A stretch of DNA of 64,000 nucleotides from Roseovarius sp. 217 (GCF_000152845.1 NZ_CH902584.1:1454933-1518932), one strand, 5' to 3'. Counted from the stretch's first letter, positions 52,805-62,941 are shown. Program-made: numbers and translations. The notes: generated by a model from the sequence alone, not told the origin.

Positions 52805-53605
52805 TCAGGCCATCCCCATCTCTTGCATCATCCGCTCGATCCGGGGGACATCCTCGGGGTTGTTCAACTCCCAGAATTGTCTCCCCTTCGCCTCGACCTC
52901 GACGCAGAGTACCGCGCGTCCCCGCTCCAAAAATCGGAGTTGCTCCAAGCCTTCCAGTTGTTCCAGTGGGCCGCAGGGCCAGGTTGCGTAATCGCGCAGC
53001 GCTTGCGGGCGATAGGCATAGACCCCGACGTGATGAAACACTGGCGTCGCCTCCTCCGTGCCATAGCGCCGCGCGGTGTAGGGGATCACTTCCTTCGAGA
53101 AATAGAGCGCGCGCGCCCCTTCTCCAAACACCGCAGTGGTGCCGCCCACCCGACCGTCGGCCCGGTCCTCGAGAAACCCGTTGAGTGCCCGCCCGTCACA
53201 GCGCAGCACGGGGGTCGCCACCTCGGCCCCTGCATCGGCGCTCAGCCCTGCCACCAGATCTTCGACGAACCAATGCGGTGTCAGGGGCGCGTCACCTTGC
53301 AGGTTGACGATGATGTCAAATCCGTCGCCTAGAACCTCCAGCGCCTCGGCGCAGCGTTCGGTGCCATTGCCACAGGCCTCAGAGGTCATGACCACTTCTG
53401 CCCCAAACGCCTCTGATGCGCTTCGAATACGGTCGTCATCGGTGGCCACAACCACCCGGTCCACGCCCTGCACCTGACAGGCCGCCTCCCATGAGCGCCG
53501 GATCAGGCTCTTGGCCTCACCCGTTGCGCCTGTAAGGGACACCAATGGTTTGCCCGGATAGCGGGTCGAGGCAAATCGCGCGGGAATGACAATCGCCACG
53601 CTCAT
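52805..53605 (-). CDS. kdsB: 3-deoxy-manno-octulosonate cytidylyltransferase
   Basis: 266 residues from the ATG at 53605, one base after the cysQ stop, AAGGG about 6 nt upstream. IVIPARFASTRYPGKPL, VVVATDDDRI, NGTERCAEAL and NLQGDAPLT are KdsB motifs. It activates Kdo as CMP-Kdo for LPS core. The family's canonical DEP-type motif reads GDAPLTPHWFVEDLV here. Confidence 0.92.
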   Translation of the reverse strand: MSVAIVIPARFASTRYPGKPLVSLTGATGEAKSLIRRSWEAACQVQGVDRVVVATDDDRIRSASEAFGAEVVMTSEACGNGTERCAEALEVLGDGFDIIVNLQGDAPLTPHWFVEDLVAGLSADAGAEVATPVLRCDGRALNGFLEDRADGRVGGTTAVFGEGARALYFSKEVIPYTARRYGTEEATPVFHHVGVYAYRPQALRDYATWPCGPLEQLEGLEQLRFLERGRAVLCVEVEAKGRQFWELNNPEDVPRIERMMQEMGMA

Positions 53606-53606
53606 G

Positions 53607-54404
53607 TCAGGCACCCTTCAGGTCAACGCCGGGGGCGAGTGCGATAAAGAATGGATTGGCAAAGCCCGCCTTGCCATAGGTCAGCGGTGCGTGATCCTCA
53701 AAGCGCACCACCTGACCGCCAGCGCCATTCAGCACCGCGTGACCTGCCGCCGTGTCCCATTCCATGGTCCGCCCAAGACGAGGATAGAGATCGGCCTCGC
53801 CGGTCGCGACCAGACAGAACTTGAGCGAAGATCCGGCGCTCGTCATGTCTTTGACGTCGTATCTGCCAATATAATCATCGGTTGCCTGATCCCGGTGCGA
53901 TTTGCTCGCCACCACCATAAGGGCTTTATTGTCTGGCTCTGACACCCGAACGGGGCGCAGTTTGCCCGGCGCATCCCTCTCGAATGGACCTTCTTCCTCG
54001 ACGGACGATCCATCCGCCAGAGTGTAGAACATCCGTCCCTTGGCAGGGGCATAGACCACCCCTCGTGTGGGGACACCTGCCTCGACAAAGGCGATATTGA
54101 CGGTGAAATCGCCGCGCCGGTTGATGAATTCTTTGGTTCCGTCCAACGGATCGACAATCAGAAACGTGGCTGCGGTCTCGCTGTGAGACGCGGCTTGTTC
54201 CTCGGTCACAAGCGCAATCTGTGGAAATGCGGCGCGCAGCCCGGCCGAGATGAGTGCATCGGCTGCCTCGTCCGCCTCGGTCACAGGGCTTGCATCAGAC
54301 TTCACCTTGACCGCGAAATCATCCGCCTCATAGATCTCCATGATCCGTTCTCCGGCCTCAAGCGCCAGCTTGCGCATCACCGAGATCAGCCTGTCATACT
54401 CCAA
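53607..54404 (-). CDS. cysQ: 3'(2'),5'-bisphosphate nucleotidase CysQ
   Basis: 265 residues if translation starts at the TTG 54404, which has AAGGAG 7 nt upstream; an in-frame GTG ten codons earlier lacks one. Inositol-phosphatase-fold motifs: VTEEQAASHSE (metal Glu), IVDPLDGTKEFINRRGDF and EWDTAAGHAV. It removes phosphoadenosine phosphate left from sulfation or sulfate assimilation. One base before kdsB, so co-translated. Confidence 0.9.
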   Translation of the reverse strand: MEYDRLISVMRKLALEAGERIMEIYEADDFAVKVKSDASPVTEADEAADALISAGLRAAFPQIALVTEEQAASHSETAATFLIVDPLDGTKEFINRRGDFTVNIAFVEAGVPTRGVVYAPAKGRMFYTLADGSSVEEEGPFERDAPGKLRPVRVSEPDNKALMVVASKSHRDQATDDYIGRYDVKDMTSAGSSLKFCLVATGEADLYPRLGRTMEWDTAAGHAVLNGAGGQVVRFEDHAPLTYGKAGFANPFFIALAPGVDLKGA

Positions 54405-54538
54405 ATCGCCGCTCCTTTGCCGCCAAGACGCCACTTTGCGCCGTTAACCGATGGATTACCCGATGTCCCTTATGATATGCTATGTCAGGGACAGCAAGAA
54501 ACCCGGACCACAAAATCATAGGGCAGCGACACTTTCCA

Positions 54539-55360
54539 ATGTTCAAAACAACGCGTCCCCGTTCAAGGCTGCATTCAGCAATTGTCATTGCAGAGTTGAT
54601 CTATCACGCAGCCGTGCGAGACGTCCGCAAAAGCGACGGAAACGCGATCATCGCTCTGGCCAAGAATATCATGACCGTCGTGATCATGGTTCTGGCCTTT
54701 TACCTGATGTTCAGCGTGCTGGGCCTAAAGGGAACAAAGATGCGTGGCGACTTTCTTCTGTTCATGATGTCCGGCATCTTCATCTACATCACACATATCA
54801 AGGCGATGAGCGCAGTCATCGGGGCCGAGGGACCAGCCTCGCCGATGATGCAGCACGCGCCGATGAACACGATCATCGCGATTTCCGCCGCTGCCCTAAG
54901 CTCGCTCTATATTCAGGTATTGTCGTTGTTTGTGGTGCTCTTTGTCTATCACGTGGGCTTTGTGCCAATCACGATCTACCAACCCATTCAGGCGTTCGGA
55001 ATGATCCTTGCCGCTTGGTTTACGGGTCTGTCGGTCGGTCTTGTTCTTATGGCGATCAAGCCATGGTCGCCCGGATTTGTTTCCATATTCGCCTCAATTT
55101 ATCAGCGCGCAAATATGATTGCTTCGGGCAAGATGTTCGTGGTCAACACCCTTCCCACCTTCATGATGAACATGTTCGACTGGAACCCACTCTTTCACAT
55201 CATCGACCAGACCCGTGGCTTTGTATTCATCAACTATTTCCCGCATAGAACCTCTCTAGAGTATCCGATCTATGTCGGGCTTGCGCTGCTGATGATCGGG
55301 TTGATGGGAGAGTTCTATACGCGCCAATATGCCTCCAGCAGTTGGGAGGCGCGGCGCTAG
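54539..55360 (+). CDS. ABC-2 type membrane transporter permease (polysaccharide export-like)
   Basis: 273 residues from the ATG at 54539 (an ATG at 54482 is in frame; neither has a strong ribosome site). About six helices with the ABC-2 layout, for example NIMTVVIMVLAFYLMFSVLGL and the ending ...NPLFHIIDQTRGFVFINYF, as in capsule/LPS export permeases (KpsM/Wzm-like). No ATPase gene is adjacent. It converges with the DUF4139 gene over 4 bp. Confidence 0.75.
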   Translation: MFKTTRPRSRLHSAIVIAELIYHAAVRDVRKSDGNAIIALAKNIMTVVIMVLAFYLMFSVLGLKGTKMRGDFLLFMMSGIFIYITHIKAMSAVIGAEGPASPMMQHAPMNTIIAISAAALSSLYIQVLSLFVVLFVYHVGFVPITIYQPIQAFGMILAAWFTGLSVGLVLMAIKPWSPGFVSIFASIYQRANMIASGKMFVVNTLPTFMMNMFDWNPLFHIIDQTRGFVFINYFPHRTSLEYPIYVGLALLMIGLMGEFYTRQYASSSWEARR

Positions 55361-56976
55361 CGCAGCACCTTGCCTTCGGGCCACGTGAGCGTTGTGTCCA
55401 GAGTGATCTTGCGCGTCTCTCCGGCGGGCAGATCAAAGGTCCATGCCAGAATGCCGCGTGCGCCGTCGATGTCGCGCTCGGCGGGCATCGGCTCGGCCTC
55501 CCATGTGATCTCCAGATCCTCCTGTTCTGATACCGGCACGCGATCAATCAGACGCAGGGGCCATGTCTCGCCGGTCAGATTTTCGACGGTGATTTCAACA
55601 GCCTCGGTTTGTTGATTGGATTTTGTGATGATACCTCGGTCACCTTCGTTGCGATCTGTCACCAGACGGGTCAGTCGCAGTCCCTCGATGGGGCCAAAGG
55701 ACATGTCGGCCTTGTCCCCGTCCGCGATCAGATCAAGCCAGCGTTGCCCGACATACCGACCATCAAGATAAAATCGGGCTTCCGGCGTCGGCAATAGAAT
55801 CTCGCCTGTGCCATTGGTCAGTCGCGCCATGACAAAGGCCGTCGGATCGAGCATCGGCACCGCCTGCGCCACAATCTCTGCGTCTGTTTCCAGCGGGGCG
55901 AGCATCAGGCGGACGCGATCCGCCCCGGTGGTGACGGTGACCGGCGTGGGATAGCTGTAGGTGACGGAGAGCCCGTCAAAGCTGGCGCTGGCCATGTCGG
56001 CATTGGCGGCCTCTGCCATCGGGGCGGCCATGGTCATCAGCCCGGATTCTGCCTTGCCCCGCGCCAAGGGCTGGATTTCCTCGGGGTCCTGAATGCGGGG
56101 TATCCAAGGCCAGATCTGACCCGGTTCGGTTTGCTCGGAGGGGCGCAATGTCGAGAGGGAGAGCGAAATGTTCTGCCAGTTCTCGCCGGTGGATTGCTGC
56201 ACAAAAGCCCCCCGGTCGATCCGCAGAGCGCCGCTGTCGCGCGCCAGATGCAGATCGTAGAGCGGTTGCCAGCCTGCATCGGGGATGGTGTAGGTCACGG
56301 TGAGCATGCCTTGGGTCTCGGTGTCCGAGGTGATGGCCACGGCGAGCATGGCGCGGGCCTCGTCCTCCGGAACGAGCGCATTGAGCGCCTGACGCGCCTC
56401 TTCCAGCGTCTCGATCTGGTCCTTGAGCGCGCGTTCTGCGGTATCGGCGCGGCGGGTGGCATCGGCTTCGGCTTGCCGCGCGGCAAGGGTTTCAGCGCCG
56501 ATCATGGTCGTGAGGTCACGCAGTTGGTCGATGGCGAGGGCGGCTGCCCCGTCGCCCTGACCGATCTGGCTCAGAAAGGTGATGCGGGCGCGGGCGGCGT
56601 CGGCTTCTAGGCGAATGTCGGTGATCTCGTTGCGGGCGGTGCGCAGTGCCTCTTCCAGCCGCTCCACCTCGGCGCGGGCGGCGATCAGCGCGTCGCTGTC
56701 GTCCGGATCGCGCGGCGGCACGTAATCGTTGCGGGTGGTGACCCCGCCCATGCGTGCGCCCTCGACCGTGACGCGCACTGAGGCCAGCGGCGTGCCTTGT
56801 GGCAGGTCGGCGAGGATGAGGTCATGCTGTCCGGTGGGGGCGCTAAATGGCACTTCGCGGGTCACGGTCGCGCCTTGGGGATAGAGGATCACGGCGCTGA
56901 CCCGGCTCGCGAGGGCGATATCCTCGGCCATGGCGGGCAGGGCGAGAAAGATCAAAGGCACGGAAAGGACACGCAT
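55357..56976 (-). CDS. DUF4139/DUF4140 protein (mucoidy inhibitor MuiA-like)
   Basis: 539 residues from the ATG at 56976 (GGAG 8 nt upstream). Signal peptide MRVLSVPLIFLALPAMA; DUF4140 N-terminal beta domain (SAVILYPQGATVTREV), coiled coil about 90-205, then the DUF4139 beta-rich domain (TYTIPDAGWQPLYDLHL, later TVENLTGETWPLRLIDRVPVSEQEDLEI). Exported; homologues influence surface polysaccharide in other bacteria, but the mechanism is unknown. Confidence 0.85.
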   Translation of the reverse strand: MRVLSVPLIFLALPAMAEDIALASRVSAVILYPQGATVTREVPFSAPTGQHDLILADLPQGTPLASVRVTVEGARMGGVTTRNDYVPPRDPDDSDALIAARAEVERLEEALRTARNEITDIRLEADAARARITFLSQIGQGDGAAALAIDQLRDLTTMIGAETLAARQAEADATRRADTAERALKDQIETLEEARQALNALVPEDEARAMLAVAITSDTETQGMLTVTYTIPDAGWQPLYDLHLARDSGALRIDRGAFVQQSTGENWQNISLSLSTLRPSEQTEPGQIWPWIPRIQDPEEIQPLARGKAESGLMTMAAPMAEAANADMASASFDGLSVTYSYPTPVTVTTGADRVRLMLAPLETDAEIVAQAVPMLDPTAFVMARLTNGTGEILLPTPEARFYLDGRYVGQRWLDLIADGDKADMSFGPIEGLRLTRLVTDRNEGDRGIITKSNQQTEAVEITVENLTGETWPLRLIDRVPVSEQEDLEITWEAEPMPAERDIDGARGILAWTFDLPAGETRKITLDTTLTWPEGKVLR

Positions 56977-57075
56977 GCGGGACACTCCTGAATTATCTGT
57001 AGCGATGTTTCGGGGTTGCTTGGCCAGAGTGCAAGCGTGCCGCGTGGTCATGCGCAGGTTTACGCCGTGGGGGCG

Positions 57076-58353
57076 CTATGCCACCGGGTGCCGCCGCCGC
57101 ACAGAACCGGGCCGCCCCGGCAGCTCTAGCGTGGCATCGCCGCGCGGAGTGCGGGCAATGAGGCGCCCCTTGGACAGGACCGCAAGGCGCGCGGCACGCA
57201 GGCGCACGGCCTCAATCGGATCGTCCGCATCCAGCACGACAAGTGAGGCCACGGCACCCACATGCAGGCCGTAATCCTCAAGCCCCAGAATGCGGGCGTT
57301 CTCAACTGTCACCATGTCGAAACAGCGCCGCATCTCTTCGGGGCTCGACATCTGCGCCACATGCAGCCCCATGAAGGCGACATCGAGCATGTCGGCGGTG
57401 CCGAGGGAATACCACGGGTCGCGCACGCAATCCTGACCCCAGCCGACGGTGATGCCCTGCGCCTGCATTTCCTTGACCCGTGTGAGACCGCGCCGTTTGG
57501 GGAATGTGTCGTGCCGTCCCTGCAACATGATGTTGATCAGCGGATTGGGAATCGCGGCCACGCCTGCCTCGGCCATCAGCGGCAGGAGTTTCGAGACATA
57601 GTAATTGTCCATCGAATGCATGGACGTCAGGTGTGATCCGGCCACCCGCCCCTGAAGCCCGAGGCGCTGCGTTTCATAAGCCAGCATCTCGATATGGCGG
57701 CTCAACGGGTCGTCGCTCTCGTCGCAATGCATGTCCACACGCAGGCCACGCGCCGCCGCAATCTCGCAGAGTTCGCGCACGGACGCCGCACCATCCGCCA
57801 TCGTGCGCTCGAAATGCGGGATGCCGCCCACAACGTCCACGCCCATGTCGAGGGCGCGCAGCGTGTTGGCGCGCGCGGTGGGGTCGCGGTAGAACCCGTC
57901 CTGCGGAAAGGCCACGAGTTGCAGGTCGATATAGCCTTTGACCTTGTCGCGCACCTCGAGCATCGCCGCCACGCCTTTGAGGCTGTCGTCACAGGTATCG
58001 ACATGACTGCGGATCGCCAGAAGGCCCATCGAGGCGGCCCAATCGCAATATTCCAGCGCGCGGGTGACCATGTCCTCTTGCGTCACGATCTTTTTCAACT
58101 CGCCCCAGAGGCCGATCCCCTCGAGGAGCGTGCCAGAGGCGTTGATGCGCGGCAGGCCGTAACTCAGCGTCGCATCAAGGTGGAAATGCGGATCGACAAA
58201 GGGCGGGCTGACCAGATCGCCGGTGGCGTCGATCACCTGGCCCGTCTCGGCCCCCTCAAGCCTGCCCATCGCCGTGATCCGGTCGCGGGTGATACCAATA
58301 TCGGCGGTGCTGCCATCGGGCAGCGTGCCGCCCTTGACGATCAGATCGAACAT
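57076..58353 (-). CDS. Cytosine deaminase-like amidohydrolase
   Basis: 425 residues. Amidohydrolase metal ligands: PHFHLDATL (His-x-His, about 55-57), MHCDESDD (His about 203), GSHLTSMHS (His about 235), and the Asp in GWGQDCVRDPW. The pattern HFHLDAT and HCDE(S/T) is that of CodA-type cytosine/isoguanine deaminases. It shares a 1-bp stop/start join with an ABC permease of a nucleoside-type importer, so it probably processes the imported base or nucleoside. Confidence 0.84.
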   Translation of the reverse strand: MFDLIVKGGTLPDGSTADIGITRDRITAMGRLEGAETGQVIDATGDLVSPPFVDPHFHLDATLSYGLPRINASGTLLEGIGLWGELKKIVTQEDMVTRALEYCDWAASMGLLAIRSHVDTCDDSLKGVAAMLEVRDKVKGYIDLQLVAFPQDGFYRDPTARANTLRALDMGVDVVGGIPHFERTMADGAASVRELCEIAAARGLRVDMHCDESDDPLSRHIEMLAYETQRLGLQGRVAGSHLTSMHSMDNYYVSKLLPLMAEAGVAAIPNPLINIMLQGRHDTFPKRRGLTRVKEMQAQGITVGWGQDCVRDPWYSLGTADMLDVAFMGLHVAQMSSPEEMRRCFDMVTVENARILGLEDYGLHVGAVASLVVLDADDPIEAVRLRAARLAVLSKGRLIARTPRGDATLELPGRPGSVRRRHPVA

Positions 58354-59297
58354 CAGCGTTCTCCCTTGTTGAAGGCCACCATCAGGGCGGCGGGCACCTC
58401 GGCGCGGCGCGACATGACGATGAGCGCGAGGATGGAGAGGACATAGGGCGTCATCAGGAAGATCTGATAGGGAATATCCGCCCCGAGTGGTGTCTGTTGC
58501 ACCCGGATTTGCAGCGCGTCAAAGGCGGCAAAAAGCACGGCTCCCAAGAGCGCCTTGCCCGGTTTCCACGCGCCAAAGACCACCAGCGCGATGCAGATCC
58601 AGCCGCGCCCGTTGACCATCTCGAAGAAGAAGGAATCAAACGCCGACATGGTCAGGAACGCGCCGCCCACCGCCATCAGCCCTGATCCGACGATCACCGC
58701 GCCCATGCGCAGGCCGGTGACCGACAGGCCCTGTGCCGCCACCGCCGCCGGGTTCTCGCCCGCCGCACGCAGCGCAAGGCCAAGAGGCGTGCGGTAGAGC
58801 ACGAGGCTGACGACGCCGACCAGAATGAACGCCAGATAGGTGAGCGGGGTTTGTGAAAAAAGCGCGGGACCAATCAGGGGAATGTCCGACAGCAGCGGGA
58901 TTTCCCAAGGTTTAAAGGCCATGATCTTGGGTGGGCTTGTCACCTCTGGCAACGCCAGACGATAGGCGTAATAGGTTGACGAGGTGGCGAGAAGCGTGAC
59001 GCCTAACCCCACCACATGCTGAGAGAGGCCGAAGGGCACGGTCAAAAGGCTATGCACCGCGCCAAATCCCATGCCCACGACCATCGCCACGGCGACACCG
59101 GGCCAGAGGCCCAGACCGGAATAGACCGCCATCCAGCCCGCAAATGCGCCTGCAACCATGATCCCCTCGATCCCGAGGTTGAGCACGCCCGCACGTTCGC
59201 AGATCAACTCGCCCAAGGTGGCGAAAATCAGTGGGCTGGCGATGCGGATCGCGGCGGCCCAGAAGCTGGCGGAGAGGAGGATGTCGAAAATATCCAT
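58353..59297 (-). CDS. BMP-type nucleoside ABC transporter permease (second)
   Basis: 314 residues, about eight to nine helices: LICERAGVLNLGIEGIMVAGAF is the classical motif of the YufQ/NupQ-like permeases, and GENPAAVAAQGLSVTGLR follows. It pairs with the permease upstream (stop to start 3 bp). Confidence 0.9.
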   Translation of the reverse strand: MDIFDILLSASFWAAAIRIASPLIFATLGELICERAGVLNLGIEGIMVAGAFAGWMAVYSGLGLWPGVAVAMVVGMGFGAVHSLLTVPFGLSQHVVGLGVTLLATSSTYYAYRLALPEVTSPPKIMAFKPWEIPLLSDIPLIGPALFSQTPLTYLAFILVGVVSLVLYRTPLGLALRAAGENPAAVAAQGLSVTGLRMGAVIVGSGLMAVGGAFLTMSAFDSFFFEMVNGRGWICIALVVFGAWKPGKALLGAVLFAAFDALQIRVQQTPLGADIPYQIFLMTPYVLSILALIVMSRRAEVPAALMVAFNKGER

Positions 59298-59300
59298 GGG

Positions 59301-60350
59301 CTATTCCCTCACCACCCGGAACCGCGTGAGCAGGATCGCCAGCACCATCAACAGGAGTGCCGTGGCGAGCATGATATCGGCGAGATAAGTGGGCACGCCC
59401 ACCGCGCGGCTCATGCTGTCAGCACCCACAAAGATGCCTGCGACAAAGAGGGCGGCTGCGATGACACCCAACGGATTGAGCAGCGCAAGCATCGCCACGA
59501 TGATGCCAGTATAACCAAAGCCGGGGCTGAGATCGAGCGTGAGGCTGCCTTTGACGCCCGCCACCTCGGAAAAACCGGCCAAGGCTGCAAGACCACCTGA
59601 CAGGAGTGCCGTCTTGATCAACACCGCGTTGACCGGAATACCGGCAAAGCGCGCCGCCTCGCGGTTCAGGCCAACGGCGCGCATCTCATAGCCCAAGGTG
59701 GTGCGCCGCTCGACCAGCCAAACGAGACCGGCGGCAATGAGCGCCAAGGCGAAGCCCCAATGCAGGCGCAACCCTTCGATAAGGCGCGGCAGGCGCGCCT
59801 CGGCAATCAGGCGCTCGGATTTGGGCCATCCCATGCCCATCGGGTCTTTGAGTGGTCCTTCGAGCAGGAGAGAGATGAACAGCAGAAAGATGAAGTTGAA
59901 CAATAGCGTTGTGACCACCTCATCGACGCCAAACCGCACCTTGAGCAGCGCAGGGATGAGAAGAACCACCGCACCGGCCAGCATCGATACGAGCACCAGC
60001 GTGGGCAAGAGCGCTGCGGCGGGCCAAGACAACACCCCGGTGCCCAACACGACCGTCATCAAGGCTCCGGCATATAGCTGCGCCTCGGCCCCGATGTTCC
60101 AGAGCCGGGCGCGGAACGCCACCGCCACTGCAAGCCCGGTGAAAATAAGTGGCGTGGCGCGGTTCAGTGTCTCTAACACGGCGAATTGTGACCCCGCCGC
60201 GCCCTTGAGGATCAATCCAAGAACGGCAAAGGGATTGGCCCCGGCCAGCATCGCCAAGAGCGACGCGACGACCACGGTCGCAACAATCGCCAGCATAGGT
60301 GGCAGGGTGCTGCGCGCGAGGCTCGGGTTTGCGATGGGTTCAAGACGCAT
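59301..60350 (-). CDS. BMP-type nucleoside ABC transporter permease (first)
   Basis: 349 residues from the ATG at 60350. About nine helices; WNIGAEAQLYAGAL, VRFGVDEVVTTLLFNFI and GLNREAARFAGIPVN are the YufP-type motifs. Its start overlaps the ATPase end by 11 bp. Confidence 0.9.
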   Translation of the reverse strand: MRLEPIANPSLARSTLPPMLAIVATVVVASLLAMLAGANPFAVLGLILKGAAGSQFAVLETLNRATPLIFTGLAVAVAFRARLWNIGAEAQLYAGALMTVVLGTGVLSWPAAALLPTLVLVSMLAGAVVLLIPALLKVRFGVDEVVTTLLFNFIFLLFISLLLEGPLKDPMGMGWPKSERLIAEARLPRLIEGLRLHWGFALALIAAGLVWLVERRTTLGYEMRAVGLNREAARFAGIPVNAVLIKTALLSGGLAALAGFSEVAGVKGSLTLDLSPGFGYTGIIVAMLALLNPLGVIAAALFVAGIFVGADSMSRAVGVPTYLADIMLATALLLMVLAILLTRFRVVRE

Positions 60351-61887
60351 GCGCCAACCCCTCGTCAAAGCCATGCCCCGCCATCCAGACGCCCAGAGCG
60401 GCGGGGGTCATGGTGCCGCGCGCGAATTCCGGTGAGAGGCGACCTTCGGACATCACATGGATCACATCCGAGAGCGCCATGATCTCGTCCAGATCCTCGG
60501 AAATGAGCAGCACCGCCGCCCCCCGGTCGCGCGCCTTGAGCAATTGTTCATGCACATAGTTCACCGCGCCGATATCCAGCCCTCGGACGGGTTGGTTGGC
60601 AAGGATGATACACGGATTGGCCTCGAGCACGCGGCCAAGGATCAGTTTCTGCATATTCCCGCCTGAAAGTAGGCGAATGCGCGTATCAGGCCCGGGACAG
60701 CGTATGTCATAGCCTTTGATAATCGCCTGTGTTTCCGCCTCGGCGCGTGGCCAGTTCATCCAGCCGGCGCGGCTCATGGGCGGTTTGTGATAGCTCTCCA
60801 GAATGGCATTCTCAGTCAGGGAGAAATCGGCGATTGTGCCGGTTTTGTGCCTGTCTTCGGGAATGCGCGCGATGCCATGTTCAACGGCGGCGCGCGGCGA
60901 CCATTGCGCCAAGTCAGCCTCACCCAGATCAAGCCGCCCCGAAGCAGGGACGCTGAGACCGGCAATGAGATCGGCCAGCGCCGCCTGGCCGTTGCCGGAA
61001 ACACCCGCCAGCCCGGTGATCTGCCCCGCGCGCAACGACAGCGTCACGGATTTCAGCCCCGGCGCGCTGCCTTGGTCGGGCGTGGTGACCGCGTGCAACT
61101 GCAAGAGCGGCGCGCCGGGTGTGCCGGGGGCCACCCGTGGCGCGCTGACTTCACTGCCGACCATCGCGGCGGCAAGCGCGTGGCGGTCAGTATCTGTCGT
61201 GGCCATTTCCGCCACAACCTTGCCATGGTGCAGGATCACGACCCGGTGGGCGATATCCATCACCTCATGCAGTTTGTGGCTGATGAACACGATCGACAGG
61301 CCTTTGGCCACCGCTTCACGCAATGTTGCAAAGAGGTCGTCGGTTTCCTGCGGTGTCAGAACGGCGGTCGGCTCGTCCAGAATGAGAATGCGCGCCTCGC
61401 GGTAGAGCGCCTTGAGGATTTCGACCCGCTGCCGTTCCCCCACCGTCAGGCTTCCAACGCGAGCGTCGGGATCAACGGCCAGATGAAAATCCGCCGAGAG
61501 TTTGGCAATTTTGGCGCGCGCGGCGGCAGTATCAGAGCGCCAGCGCCAGAGCGGTTCGGTGCCAAGTGTCACGTTATCCAGAACCGTCAGGTTGTCGGCC
61601 AGCGTGAAATGCTGATGCACCATACCCACGCCCGCCTCGAGCGCCGCGCGCGGATTGCCGGGGGGCAAGGCCCGTCCCATCACCATCACTTGTCCCTCGT
61701 CGGCGGTGTATTGGCCAAAGAGGATGTTCATCAGCGTGGTCTTGCCTGCGCCGTTCTCGCCCAAGAGGGCAACAACCTCGCCCCGCCGTAAGTCGAGGCT
61801 CACCGCGTCATTCGCGGTGAGCGCGCCGAAACGCTTGGTGATCCGATCGAGGCGCAGAACGACCTGCGCCGTGTCTGCGCCTGTCAT
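60340..61887 (-). CDS. BMP-type nucleoside ABC transporter ATP-binding protein, twin ABC domains
   Basis: 515 residues with two ABC modules. First: Walker A GENGAGKTT, signature LTVGERQRVEILKAL, Walker B ILILDEPTAVLTP. Second: degenerate Walker A GVSGNGQAALADL, signature LLSGGNMQKLILGR and IILANQPVRGLDIGA, so only one site probably hydrolyses well. It energises the two permeases. It follows the receptor with no gap (61888/61887). Confidence 0.92.
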   Translation of the reverse strand: MTGADTAQVVLRLDRITKRFGALTANDAVSLDLRRGEVVALLGENGAGKTTLMNILFGQYTADEGQVMVMGRALPPGNPRAALEAGVGMVHQHFTLADNLTVLDNVTLGTEPLWRWRSDTAAARAKIAKLSADFHLAVDPDARVGSLTVGERQRVEILKALYREARILILDEPTAVLTPQETDDLFATLREAVAKGLSIVFISHKLHEVMDIAHRVVILHHGKVVAEMATTDTDRHALAAAMVGSEVSAPRVAPGTPGAPLLQLHAVTTPDQGSAPGLKSVTLSLRAGQITGLAGVSGNGQAALADLIAGLSVPASGRLDLGEADLAQWSPRAAVEHGIARIPEDRHKTGTIADFSLTENAILESYHKPPMSRAGWMNWPRAEAETQAIIKGYDIRCPGPDTRIRLLSGGNMQKLILGRVLEANPCIILANQPVRGLDIGAVNYVHEQLLKARDRGAAVLLISEDLDEIMALSDVIHVMSEGRLSPEFARGTMTPAALGVWMAGHGFDEGLAHAS

Positions 61888-62904
61888 TTACGAGGATTTC
61901 GGCTCTTCGTCGTTGATCTCGACAGAGAACGTCCCCGCCTTGATCGCCGCCTCGCGTTCCGCCACCAACGCCAAAGCCGCCTCTGGCACCTTGCCCTCGA
62001 ACGTGCCAAGCGGGGCCAGTGACGATCCGCCTTCCTTCATGAAGGAATAGACCCCATAATCGGCGGCGGTGAAATTGCCCGCGTTCACGGCGGCAATCGC
62101 GGCATCAAGCGTCGGCTCAAAATGCCAGAGCGCAGAGGCGACAACCGTCTCGGGATAATCGGCTTGGGTGTCGATCACGTTGCCGATGGCCAGCACGCCC
62201 TTTTCCTGTGCCGCATCCGAGACACCAAAGCGTTCGGCATAGAGCATGTCCGCGCCGCCTTCGATCATCGCAAAGGCAGTTTCCTTGGCCTTGGGCGGAT
62301 CGAACCACGAGCCGATAAAGCTCACCTGAAACTTGATGTCCGGATTCATCTCCTGCGCACCGGCCATGAAGGCATGCATCAGACGATTGACCTCGGGGAT
62401 CGGGAAACCGCCGACCATCCCGATATTGGCGGTCTTGGTCATGGCGCCCGCGATGATGCCCGAGAGATATGAGGCGTCCTGAATGTAGTTGTCGAACACG
62501 GCGAAATTTGGCAGGGCGTCATCCTGCTTGAAGCTCGATCCCATCAGGAAGGCGATATCTGGATAATCGGCGGCGACTTCGCGAGCCTCTTGCTCGACCG
62601 CGAAGACCTCACCGATGATGAGCTTGTAGCCCTGTTCGGCATACTCCCGCATGACGCGGGCGTAATCGGTATTCGAGACATTCTCGGAATAGACATACTC
62701 GACATCGCCACGCTCTTGCGCGGTCATGGCGGCTTTGTGAATGCGGCTGACCCATTGTTGTTCAACGGGCACGGTATAAATACCGGCGGTCTTGATCGGT
62801 TCTGCGGCGCGCAGCGGCGAGGCAAGGCCAGAGGCCCCGGCAATGAGAGCCGCTCCGGCCGAGGTGGCCATAAAGCGGCGGCGGGAAAGTGGCAGGCGTG
62901 TCAT
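61888..62904 (-). CDS. BMP-family substrate-binding protein (nucleoside/nucleobase receptor)
   Basis: 338 residues from the ATG at 62904 (GGAG 6 nt upstream). LSRRRFMATSAGAALIAGASG is a Tat signal. BMP-family motifs: AGIYTVPVEQQWVSRIH, YAEQGYKLIIGE, ASYLSGIIAGAMTKT, IGMVGGFPIPEVNRLM. The receptor usually binds nucleosides. First gene of the operon, about 38 bp from the 18-bp palindrome. Confidence 0.9.
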   Translation of the reverse strand: MTRLPLSRRRFMATSAGAALIAGASGLASPLRAAEPIKTAGIYTVPVEQQWVSRIHKAAMTAQERGDVEYVYSENVSNTDYARVMREYAEQGYKLIIGEVFAVEQEAREVAADYPDIAFLMGSSFKQDDALPNFAVFDNYIQDASYLSGIIAGAMTKTANIGMVGGFPIPEVNRLMHAFMAGAQEMNPDIKFQVSFIGSWFDPPKAKETAFAMIEGGADMLYAERFGVSDAAQEKGVLAIGNVIDTQADYPETVVASALWHFEPTLDAAIAAVNAGNFTAADYGVYSFMKEGGSSLAPLGTFEGKVPEAALALVAEREAAIKAGTFSVEINDEEPKSS

Positions 62905-62941
62905 GTTGATCTCCATGTTGGCAGGTGGGCAGTCTTTTTGG

